Shown here piece after piece: positions 11,701 through 24,000 of a DNA stretch of 64,000 nt. The stretch lies in NCBI GenBank assembly GCA_036362985.1, contig JAYGXS010000003.1, positions 5,389,920 to 5,453,919 of the forward strand. The letters are read 5' to 3'. The stretch's first letter is position 1; every line of letters begins with the position of its first letter. This DNA comes from Ligula intestinalis. Its lineage: Eukaryota > Platyhelminthes > Cestoda > Diphyllobothriidea > Diphyllobothriidae. The position numbers and the translations under genes are program-made. The notes under the pieces are model-generated. The model was not told the DNA's origin and ran no database searches. It was given only the letters and a program-made list of their open reading frames with translations.

Positions 11701-14700
11701 TCATTATTCTAGTTCCAATAAATAAACAGGGGCAAAATCCGTCTATAATGAGCAAAATAGGCCAAGAGGCATACATCCGAATTGAGGGCAGACAAAAAAA
11801 ATAGGCGGCTCAATTTTAACGACCGCTGGAAAAGGATGGACTGAGGCCAGAAATCCTCCCGAATGATGAACTCATGTGCGTACAAGCTGCTGCCTGGCTG
11901 GTGGAGACTGTATATTTGTAACCTTTTTTAATTTTCTTAGACATTATTTTCTAACTTGGAGTAGATCAGTATACTCGAGGGTCTACAGACGCAGATCCCA
12001 GATGTGGCTTTGTATTGCAGTCTTAGGGTATGTGTATGCCGGTTAATTTGAAGACGCTTCCAACTATTGGCTGCCTCCAGAGAGTTTCCTTATTGCACAA
12101 TGCAGGTATTCACCCTTAAATAATATGTATATAGGTCAATACCAAACACGTTAACTGTCCTTCCGGGCTATATAGTTTGTTACCTACTCCCCACGATTAA
12201 TAACTGTCATCTATCATGATAGCCCGATGGTTGCGAGAACAAGAGAGCCTGTTCGGAAAACATTTTTTTCATTTGACCTTATTGTCAAAAACTCACCGGC
12301 CTCGTTGGAATCAGGCGTTATTGGGGATGCTGCATAGAGGAAGGGGCGTGGGGGCACACCTTGGTTAGTTGATTGGTAGCCCTTGTTGGATCAGGGGTCC
12401 CCGCCGGAGTCCAAACTGGGTGCAATTGGGAGACGGAGAAAAGCCGCAACCTCAGCCAGCTTGAGCCAAAGGTCCACGGGAGTAAGTTGGGTGTCTGGCC
12501 GGGAACTGCAGGCGAAGAGATGACGGCAGTCATGCGGTAAGACGCTGCAGTCGGGACAACTATCTGGAGTGGATGGATCGATTCGGTGTTGGTACTGGCG
12601 AAGGAGCATGCAGTAGCCACTGCGTAGCTGCGCCAGCGTACAGTGAGGGATCCTTGGTAGATGTCGTTCCGAGGCTACAATCGGAGGTGGATAGTTACCC
12701 AGAAATATCGGGGGATAATAGCTAAATTTTACGTCCACAACAGCTCTTTGGTGAAGAGGCTGGAAACCTGTCTCAATGGCGGAGCCATCAACGAGTAGAT
12801 CCGAGCGAGATGAGGCAAAAGCTGCCTTGTGGACAGCTCGAATAAACGGCCGAACTTTTTGGCTGGGCTCAGGTGCGTTACAACGATGGTGATTCGGATG
12901 GCCAGTTTGTAAACAGGTCCATCGAAACTGTTGGCCTAAGAGTTTGTTGTGAGGGGCGACCGGCAGGACAGAACCCTCAGCATGAAGGTGATCGATGGGC
13001 AACATTTTATAGCAGCTTGTGATCGTGCGGAGGGCACCGTTCTGTGCTGGCTGAAGGCGGCGGAGGCTGGAGGAGCTGATTGTGGGAGACCAGACTGGTG
13101 CCGCATAGATGAGATGCAGCTTGGCCAAAGCTTTGAATGTGGTCGCCAGCGCCTCTTTCAAGCAGCCCCAGGATATGCCCGCGAGAGCCTTGAGGACCTT
13201 GGTGCATCGGCTCACTTTGCGCGCCTAGGTGCAAGCTCACGCCGTGCCAGCCACCTGGGTCCGATCCCGCTGCCTGTCATGACACCAGACGTAGGAAGGT
13301 GAGACAGGAGAGCGTACGGTAGATGCTGCGCAGGCTTACTGTCACTTGAAACTAATTCACGTGCAAGTTACCATCCCTGCTCATACCCTGTTGTGGGTCA
13401 CATACTATTCAGGGCATTACAAGCGCAGCGGCGGAGCAAACAATGAGAACTCAAGGTCACCCACAGCAGAGCTGACTTAATCACGCAGCGTGCTGTACGC
13501 TTTCATTCCTTGACAATGGCCTCGAGTGAGAGTCCGAAACGTCGGGCAAATGCAATACTGGTCCCAGGGAGCGTCTTCCCGCCTTCTATTTTAATTACCT
13601 GGGCCTCAAATATTCTCGACTATTCAATTATTTTCTTATTACAACATTGGGTTTCGTTCTTCATTTGAAAAACAAGCTCGAAATGTTTTTGTCTTGTAGG
13701 CGTTCCAAGCGCCGTGAGTTGGCAGTATGCTCCCCTTATCATCTTTTTTAATCTCTGCTAAAACTGCTGTATTTGCTCTTCGTTTTTTTTCTCAAAAAAG
13801 GCAAACTTGCTGTGCCCGAGTGAAGCCAGCCTTTCCCTTTTTTTCTGCTGGTTTGACAGAAAGATGTTTTGCCGAGGGTACGTTGTTTGTTTTTTTTCCA
13901 CCATCTGGACTGCGTCTTCCTTTATGTTTCGCTCCTTGCTTGCAGCCTGCCCCAACGGCCTGTCTAGATTCAACCTTCATCGATGTGTACAAGGGCGCCA
14001 GCGGAGTCCTCCTTATCTTCGATATGACTAAGAGGAGGTGAGCTATTTGTCTGCATGTAAAAAAGGTATGCTTGCATTCTTTCTCCACGCTTTTCACTGC
14101 TTCCATCCTGGCCTGCCTGTATCCATATTGCAGTGATTGTCAGCACAACCGCTTATCTGTCGTCGTAGCGAGTTCCTCTGAATAATTAATGGGAGAAGTG
14201 GTATTCCGCTTTATTGATTGTATTCACTTAACGCGTAGCCGCATTGGTTGTAATCTTAGTATTATTATTATGGGAATAGACGCGTACAGCGATCTGTCAG
14301 AGGACCCGCTCGTCCCCCCATATTGCCGTGCGAGCTCTCTCTCTCCAGCCTCCACCGCAAGGCGGCTAGGATATGGGCAGAAGGACATTACCAGCAAAGA
14401 CAGGGTACGCTAGGAAGGCCTTTTCTGCCTTGTTAGGCGTCATCGGCTAGTGATACCCAACCCCAGTGTGGCCGCTGAAATTGCTGCCACACCGAGATTA
14501 TTATTATTATTAGTAATAATAGTAGTGGTAGGGGTGATGGTATTAGGATTATTAGTAGTACTGTTAGTAGTAGAAGAATCAACTTGTCGTTATAGTAGCA
14601 GCAATAGTAGTAGTAGTATTAGTAGTAGTGGTGTTAGTATTATTGTTATTAGTAGTAGTAGTAATGGTGGTATTATTCGTATTATTAGTAGTAGTAGAAG

Positions 14701-14910
14701 AATCAACTAGTCGTAGTAGTAGCAGCAGCAGTAATAGTAGTAGTAGTAGTAGTAGTATTGGTAGCAATAGTAGTATTAATAGTATTTGTAGTGGTGGTAC
14801 TAGTAGTAGTGGTATTAGCGTTAGTATTAGTGGTGGAAGTAGTAGAAGAACCAACTTTTCGTAATAGTAGCAGCAGTAGTATTATTATTATTATTAGTAG
14901 TAGTAGTAGC

Positions 14911-14980
<70 letters not shown>

Positions 14981-14990
14981 NNNNNNNNNN

Positions 14991-15037
<47 letters not shown>

Positions 15038-18000
15038 TACAGTCTTCTGCCAATTCCGATGAGGTCCGCCGTGTAGTCCATAGCAGAGCGGGTGCAGGTA
15101 CGGTGATTTGCGTGTCAGTTAGTTTATGGTGATCGCCGGCCTGCACAACATCGATTGTTCTGTGCTCCCCCACATGGATTTGGCCTCAAAACAAAGTCAA
15201 GAAGGTTGCAAGCGAGTTCGGGTACAATGGTTGACAAAGTTAAGCAACTCGTATTCGCGTACCACACACACGCCAGTGGTCCGCACGCAGTGAATCAGGT
15301 TTTCATCCAAAAAGAAGGACGAACGGCCCGAATTCCAATTGATTGAAGGTGTCGCAGAGGTCATATCAGGAAGGAGACATTTCAGCCTGACTCTTTGTCC
15401 TCAGAGGAGAACTGGGTTACCTCTTCAGTTGAAAGCATTACAAGCCACGGCTTTTGGCACGCTGTATCTGCGCTGAAGTGTCGTGGGAACGGAGTTCCTA
15501 TACTAAGCCCCATTCGCTCCTCTCTTTTCTATGCAACAGTCAACTGTCCGAGCCGGTCAGCCATCTGATGTTGAGATTGGGATATTAGCAGCGGTACAGG
15601 TAATAGCGTTAGTAGTAGTAGTATCGGCAAGTAGGCCAAGACAAGGGTTACCGATGCCCCTTGAGCGCATTTGTTTGTTTGTGGGGTCGGCCTTGTTTGG
15701 ATGAGGGAGCAGATATATAAGCGACTCTGCGACATGCACAACCCATGCAAAACGTTGGTTCTGTCACTAACCTATTTTTCTCCCAATTCTTGGTTCAGTA
15801 TTACTACGGAAACCGCGTAAGAGTTGATATTAAGATTTGAGATTTAATCGTTCTCCTTATCTAGCTCAAGTGTATATTATTCATAAGAAAAATATACGTC
15901 TCTCGATCCTTGCTTCAGTGGGCGTATATTTTTCTTGAGCAACGGAGTGGTTGGAGAGTGGAAAGCTCTTCCTGAAGAGGCTGTCCTCTTCACCTGTATG
16001 AATACATTTAAGAGTCAGCTGGACTTGCTTCAAACACCTCCTTCACCAGCTACTAGCTAGCCCAAGGGTCAGACAATGACGCGTACTTGTTATACTACCC
16101 GTGCTAAGCGAGTAGTCGTGTTTTATTACTATTTAGACTGCCCCTTTTCGCATGCAAGCATGTAATTGGCATATTTTGTTTCAATGTTTCTTATGTATGC
16201 ATGCATTTTCTAGCCATCTTGTTACCAATAGGAAGCTCAAAAGCGTTCGCCTTTTAGCTTGAATAAATGATCTCTACTTGTGTTTCTGTGTCATCCAGTG
16301 ACTAAACATCATTCGACCGGAAGGCCAAGTTCAGTGTCGTCTTCAATCCCAGTAGTTCTGTTCCAGCAGTATTTGTGCAGTGTCACCGATTTTTGTTTGC
16401 TTTACAGTTCATTTGAGTACGTTCGCCGCGAACTGCCGCGTGTGCCCTCCGCCCTGCCCGTACTGGTGTTAGCCAATTGTCGAGATCTGGCCGCTGAGCG
16501 AACCGTCTCCGACGCCGAAGTTCGCGCCCTTGTCAACGAGATGACTGACATGCGCAAGCTCTCCTCCAACTCGTCCGTACCGGAAGAAGAGTACGTGCTT
16601 TCTTCCGATTGCGTGTCTGTGTACCCTACACAGTTTCTGATTTAATGCATAAGGCTTTGTTGCGAAGAAGATGAAGGCGAAGTCACTGGGACGGCACTTG
16701 TGTTTGGCGGAGTGTTGGATTTCTCGCAGCTGGACTACAAAACAGACTTTGTTGTTGTTGCTGCCTATCGTCAGCCTCAGGCTCTGTGACAAACTTCTTC
16801 TGTGAGGATATTTTGTCTGGAATCTGTACCCCAACCCAGTCCTAAATACTGTCAGACTGCTGACCTCGTGCAATGTTTGTCAAAGCTTTAAAAAGCTTTT
16901 CAGATTAGCAATGCTTAATTCAGTGGAAAATCGGAGGTTGGTATCTTGGAGTATAATCCCAAGATATTTCAGACATGCTACAGCTCCCGCAGGAGAAAGC
17001 TAATTTTTTTAAAGAGCTTCTTCAGTAGTGTTCATTTGTTCACAAATTGTCAATGCTATTACAAATCTAAATATATTTTTATCGAAAACAGTGGCAAATA
17101 TGATCTTTCTTGTACTCATTTGATGGCACATTATCTCTTCTCTGGTGTTTTTTTTGCTTGAAAAAGGACTGTCTTGTGGGAATGTCCGGACGCCGTTCCC
17201 ACAATTTTGGAAACAGTCCTGCGCAAATCTTTGTTGATAAATGTCACTGTCAGTAAGACTCAAGCAACAATCGATTTTATGTCCCCCGCTCGTAATACAA
17301 ATGGCTTTGTGCTAAACCCCAGGTAAGCTGGGGTTTGAATTAGAATTGGCACCTGATAATGTCTGCCCTGCCTGAAATCTAGTACAAGGCCGCCCGTTTT
17401 ACGAGAAGTCACGAGTGCTTTCCCGGCGGCTAATTTACGCCTATTCTTCACAAACGCTCCCCTTCTGCGGATGGGGGGTAAAGACAGACTACCGCTACAG
17501 GTCACTTCCATGTGCATTTATTCCTTCACCTGCTCCTGTGGGGCGGGATATATCGGCCGAACAACGAGACGTCTGGAGAAGAGGATACGCGAACACATAC
17601 CAGCCTGGCTAGGTAAAGGTGAAAATCGATCGATCTCAAGCTCAATCCTCGTACACTTAATCGATACAAATCACCAAGTTGACGCGAGAGAGGCCTTTCA
17701 GGTCATATACCAGGCACCAACACGCTTCTCTAAAGGCCTGTATAAACGGGTGCTAGCCACAGCCGAGGCAGTGGCAATGCGTTAAGCAAAACCCGCTCTC
17801 TGCTGTCAAAAGACGCTGGTACATGCAGTTTCCCTCCCGTGGCCGACTGCACACAAGGATCCCACACCGCCAAAAGCCACTACGTCAGAAGCTACACCGC
17901 CTGAAACAATACTACCCACAGCTGCAGAGATCACGCCGTGCGACCACGCTGCTCGCAATCACAGAGACCACGCCTCGTGTCTGAGAAAGCCCCTCCTCCG

Positions 18001-21000
18001 TTCTACACGCGTGACAACCGAACGTCCTCGGCATGTTGAGCCCGGCATCCACTTCTGTCACCCCCTCGCCAGTAGGCTTTTGACCGCTCATTTCGGCTTC
18101 TGCTTTTACTGACGCGTCTGATTCTCTGTTTTTTGTGTTGCCGCTTCTCACTAAACGCATTCACCCCCCCCCCCCTTCTGCCACATTCAGTAGGTGTGCT
18201 CCCATCCGCTACTGTGAGACCTCGATGCGGATCGGCTTCGGTTTGCTCTACGTTCATCGTTTCATAAATATTCCCTTCCTCGCTCTCCAACGCCTTTGCC
18301 TATTGCGTCTACTGGCAGAGAACTCAAAGGCCTTTGCTGGTGTTCAACAGGAGTTGGATCGTGCGCTGACCAATCAGGATTTAATGTGTTCCTACGAGAA
18401 GTGCGTTTTTTTATACCTTGGCGTATATTCGTCATTTTTTTCCTCTTGACAATGTTTATCCTTGGCAAGACCAACAGGCAGGTGTAGATTACAGCTCTCT
18501 GTCGTTTTAGAGCCCTATTATTCTCTGCATTGCTCGACAGCGATTAAATGTGCAGCTGGTTGGAGGATGTGGGAGTGGAGGTCTCTACATACGCCTATAC
18601 ACCGGTACACCAGTGTACTGTTTCGAGATTTTACCACTATCAGAAAAGCCTTGTTTGATAGTCAAAATTGGCCATGTCGTCATACGGCTGTGGCTTTTGA
18701 CTTCTTTTTTAAGGATACTGTATTTTCCAGACTATAAGGCACACTTAAAAGCCTTTAATTATCTCAAAAGAAACGCGGCTACAGATTGACGCAACGCCGT
18801 GTACCACACAAAATCGCTTCAAGGTCAGTAACCGAAAGCCGCACTGTCGTTTTTTGACGAAATTAAATGCTTTTGAATACGCCTTATAGTCCGGAAAACA
18901 CGGTCACCGAAGGGCCGGTTCAGTGCCTAGCCCCGCTGGAAGGTCGCATACTGTGGTACTTTATTTTACAGACAGGGGGACCTGCTAGTTTCGCAACTGG
19001 GCTTTCGCTGAAGGCAGTTCAACTGTTTTTCGCCTGGAACGCACCGGTAAGCTCCAGATAAGCTAGCAAACAGGTCTACCATACCAACATGAAGATTTTG
19101 GCGATGTTATTAGTAGTAGTCGTCGTTTCAAGGAAAGGCGTCCTCTAGGACAATAAGGAAGGGAGTAAATTTTGACACTGGATCCCCAGGTCGTCGTCAG
19201 ACTTGAGAAGCTGTACAAAGAACAGTTAAAATTTCAAGGTGCTGGTACAGTTATATGGTCGTCTAGTCTGGGTGCTAATTGGTAGCTTCAATTTGCGTCA
19301 GGCCGTGGTGGACATAATTAGCAGTCGCAATGGCAAAGTGGCAACTGTAATTTGCGTCGGTTCGGATCATGTGGCGTGGACGCTAATTGCGGTTCATGCT
19401 GGTCCATAGTTATCGGCTGTAGTCTTTTCCACTTCTCTTTGAGATGTTTCTACACTCTAGCCAACTCGATAAACCTGTTGATGCGTGCATCATCGGAGTT
19501 CATGGCCTTAATAAAATATCGGCCTTTTTTGAGGGGAGAACTCCGACGATGCGTGTTTTGTCTCATGCAAAGGTGTGTCCTCTGTCAAGGCAATACATAG
19601 CTACTTCGGGCAAATGTTAACGTAGTAGTAGTAGTCTTCCGGCTACGTTTCCAGCTGTGCTTTGCATCGGTCGAAATATGCAAAACCGGGTATAATAGAT
19701 GTCCCTTTGACTAAGGTGCTGGTCGGAATTGTCCACCATCTCTTCTCATACAGATGCATCCTAATCCGAAGGTTCACTTCGAAAATTTGAGCCTTTTCCT
19801 TTGTGTTACTGCCAATAACTCGCTTGTTATGTCGAAACGGTGGAACTGACGGAGGAAGTTTCAACGTAGCACCCCTTTTAGAAAATGTCCTTGGGGACTT
19901 TTTGTGTGGACTACTCCTTTTACTTTTGTTATGGTTATGTTTATTCATATTCCATTCTTGTCGTCCGTCCTTTCAAATTTCATGTGGACTTTGTTGTATG
20001 ATCAAAACAGATTGTGATTCTGGGATAGTATCCTACTTGGCGGCACAATTTTAAGTAAATTTCTTTGTTACTTTGCAGATTTACACAGTGGTTAGACATT
20101 GCAAAATCGTCCAAAGCTGGAGCTTTGCCTCCTGCGTCAACGACTCAAGGTACACGCTCCGCGGGCTTGTTACTTGTTTAAACTATTCTAATGGTGCAGT
20201 AAGCCACTGACTCGACTTTTCAATTTAGTGTTACCTGCCTACTAGTCGTTCTCAGTAGGTGTTTTTCTGCTTTCTAGATTATCTACGCTCCCCAAATCCC
20301 ACCCCCAACAACATCCCCTCCGCCGGGGCGCCGATCGTTTCGGACCGAATGCAAATACAGAATGGAGGCTTCACCAAGGCTGAAAACAAAACTACTTCCC
20401 GACCCTGTAAAAAGATTTTCAACGAAAATATTCGAAACGATGAGTCCCCTAAGGTCGTCACACCAACAGTCATAGAAGATAGGTTAGTTAGTCAAGTTTT
20501 AAAGCTCTTCGTGCCCCCATTTTCTTTGGCTTTCGGAGGTTTTTTGGATCACCGAAAGGGTAGACGCCATGTGAAGAAACGAGTTATACCGAGAACCCAT
20601 CAACTGTTTTTTTTTTGTTTTAACGCAGCTGGTCTCTTTTTGGTTGTTTGCAATTAGCGATTTCAATGGGTAGGCTTTTTAAAGAGCCTTGTGGGTTTGC
20701 CAGGGCAGTAAGCAAAAGTGAAACGAAGGCCGAGAATCGGATTAAATTTCTCATGTGTTCCGACTCCTTTAAATCGTATATTTTTAGGCGGACCCTACGA
20801 AGCATATTTTCAATCAAACATTCCATCAAGTGATCCTGGAAGTTGTGGATTCTGTCAGCGGCGTTTTCTGCACAAGACACACAAACGTCCTTTTCGAGTT
20901 TCGAGTGCCGATATACTACATTTGCTTTACATCCTTCGGTCAGTGAAAATGGCGGTTCATTCATTTCTTTGGAAAACGATTGTTTTCTGTGTTTTATTAT

Positions 21001-24000
21001 CGGGCCAGTACATCTGCATCAATTGCCAATTCATCATAGTGTGTCATTTGTTCATAGAGCCTGATGCTTACTGTAATTTAGGTGGTTAGCTTATAATCAT
21101 GGATAATTTCTGTTCACCGGGATATGGTTCTTCGCCTGCTGACGTTTTGGACAGCTGGGCCAGCTGTCCTTTGTCGATCAGCAATTGAAAGTTGTGGCTG
21201 TGTGTGTGTTCTGACCATGGGCTGATCGATTTTTTCTACGCTTGCTACATGGCCCTGAATGTGGATTTTGACATAATTTGGCTGCATTGGTGTTGTGTTC
21301 CGTCTCCACGATAGAGGATTGTGGTACTCCTGTTCCCTCTTCCGGTGGTTTGGTCACGGGGTCATCTTTGTTTGCAAATTCTTGGTTCAGTTTGACCAGT
21401 TCCTGTCCTTAACTAATGTAGTGGCGTAGGACTTTGCAGGACGCAGGAAGGTCCAGGTGCCTGTTGACAGTTCTTTTTTTCTCCACTTAAATGTGTGAGA
21501 TGTACCTTGCTCACTATATCCTCAAACCGTCTCATTTTCTAGCAAAAGCGTCATTCATCATCAGTCTCTTCCCTAACTTGCTACCCTTCACGTGTTCCCA
21601 TAAATACCCATGTCAGAAATGTGTATCGATTTGTCTGTCCAAAAATTGACCCAGGAACTTGACATCTTGCATTCCAAGTACATCAGGGTAGCAGGCATCT
21701 GTCGGGATGCCAGCTAAAAGATGTGGCTCGTAGGTAAGTAATTTGTATCAGGCTTTCCAATTTTTTAAAAAATAAACGACCAATAAGTTTCATTTTACTG
21801 TTTTAACTGTGGCCATTTTGCGTTACAACCTCTTCTTATCCTGTTATAGGTCAACACAAACCGTCAAACCCTTTTTCTGACAGATGAAGAACATGACTAA
21901 AATCACACTACTCCCTTAATTTCAATAGACCGTTTATTTGAACTAACGTTTGCTCGGGTGAACATTTCGTAGGACTTTAACACTGACTGCGACGTGCGCC
22001 ATATGTGGTACATGCAATGATGTCCCAAACTGCGACGTGTGCCATATATGGTACACGTCTAGGCCTAAAGTAATGCAGGTTTGAAAAACGTCGCCCCAGG
22101 GGCAAACAGACTATTTTGAGAGTCGCAGTCAAAGTGTTAATTATCAGTGCCTGACTGACTAGAACACTGCTGCTCGAACATATTTTGCAGTTTGTCCGTT
22201 GGGCGCCTCTTGAACACAGCGACTTGCTTCGTCTACTTCCCCGCGGAGTATTTTACTCCTCAATGGAGCTTCTCACTCCCGTCTGGTTGCATTTGTAGAC
22301 CCCTGGTCGCTGCCTTCCAGGAGGATATTGATCCTGCGGATGCAAACTTCAGCCGTGCCAGTGCAAAAGGTGGACGTAACGCCCCGCCCAGCCGTGGAAA
22401 TCTTTCGAATGGTATTACAGCGCCCAACGGCAGTGACCGGGAGTTTGATGCCATACCGACTGAAGAGGATGAGGACGACGATGATGACGATGACGATGAT
22501 GGTCTGAATGAAGATGATGACGATGATGAGGAACATCTGGGGCCGGCCCTGGGCCTTCGATTCGAACCCAAAGTGCCGCCTGTCACCGAAACGCCTTCTT
22601 CGACAGTGAGTTAAAGTTTCAGTCTGGTATTAACTTGCAGTATTTTGTGTCAATCTCTGTCTGCGTTAGTTCGGTGGTCTTACGTGTTTGGCACATAGCG
22701 TATGTTCCCTCGTTCAGGGCGTATTGATTTTCGAGCCAGTAACTTTGTGGAGACCTTCTGTGGGTTTTTATGCAGTACCTAACTGCTTTAAAAGTCAGAG
22801 ACTCCGCGTACGTGTTGCTTGCAATTTTCTTTAACACGAGTTTATTAACCCAGCTACCCCAAAGAAGATGAAGAAGAAAAGGCGCCTTCATGGACCACAC
22901 TGTATTTGTGCTGACGTTTCGAAAACACGCTTGTTTCCATCATCAGAGTGGTAAGGTGGTTGTTCCTGCTTGCCTTGACTTGTTTTGTCTCGCTGACTTT
23001 CTCGTATGATAGGGGTGTGTTACGTGTGCCCCCTGGTCGTCCTGCTGGACGTTGATTGGGGTTGGCCCAATGCACCGACCCTGGTCATTCTGTTGGTCGT
23101 GGGTTGGCCTCTGCCTCTCCGGGGGCGACTGCAGACGACCTCGCATGACCTCTGTCACATGGTCGGCTGTTTTAGTCCCCGGTGGATCTGTCCGCACATC
23201 GTGCGTGCTCGGGGGGTGACTGCAACGGGACTGGTGACGGCCTCGCGTGTCTTTCATCAGCTGCACGGCTGTTGTAGTCATCGGTGGATCTGTCCACCCA
23301 TCGCGCGCGCTCGAGGGGTGACTGCGACCAGACTGGTGACGGCCTCGCGTGTCTCCCATCGGCTGCACGACTGTTGTCATCACCGCTGTGTCTGTGTGCC
23401 ACTCGTGTGCCCCATGGTGGCTGCTGCGAGATCTCCCCTCATAGTCTGTTGGGTGGTCTCGTTGTGGCTCGCCGTGATAAGCCCGTTCGCTTTTTGGGAT
23501 CGCCGGTAGGTTGATGATTCATGCCAGTCGTGCAAACTGCGGCTAACTCTTGCCCCCTGCTGCAGTGATGGCTGCCATTGATAACGCTGTAAATCGCTCA
23601 TTGGCGTGGTGGGCCTTGGCTGGATCGATTGAAGTCTGTGATAGGCTGGATTTAAGTCAATATTTCTATGGATTGTGTCTACGGAGGACCAACTTTCGAG
23701 TACCAGTCTAGCCATTTTGTCTTTGGATCGGCCGATGACTTCGGCGTTTTCGAAAGCGAATTTGTGCCTCTTCCGTTTTATGTGGCCATATACCAGTGAC
23801 AGTCTGTCCTCGTGGTCGACTGCCAGCTTGTACTCGTGTAGTCTTGTACAGAGGCGTTTTTCCGTTTCACCAATATACCTTGAACTGCAATTTTGACAAG
23901 GTATGTTGTAGACCACTGCTGATTGTTCCGTTGTCGACAGTGGGTCTTTGGGTCGCATTATCTGCTGTCGGATAGTCGAATCCGGTTTGTGGGCAATTCC

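Noticed and set aside
14579..15173. Long open frames across the trinucleotide repeat (Leu-, Ser-, Tyr-rich translations on both strands)
   Set aside because: They are translations of (TAG)n-type microsatellite, and one crosses the N gap; no protein is implied.
22260..22586. Minus-strand Ser-rich open frames opposite RABL6 exon 9
   Set aside because: Shadow of the acidic GAT/GAC codon tract in the real plus-strand exon.
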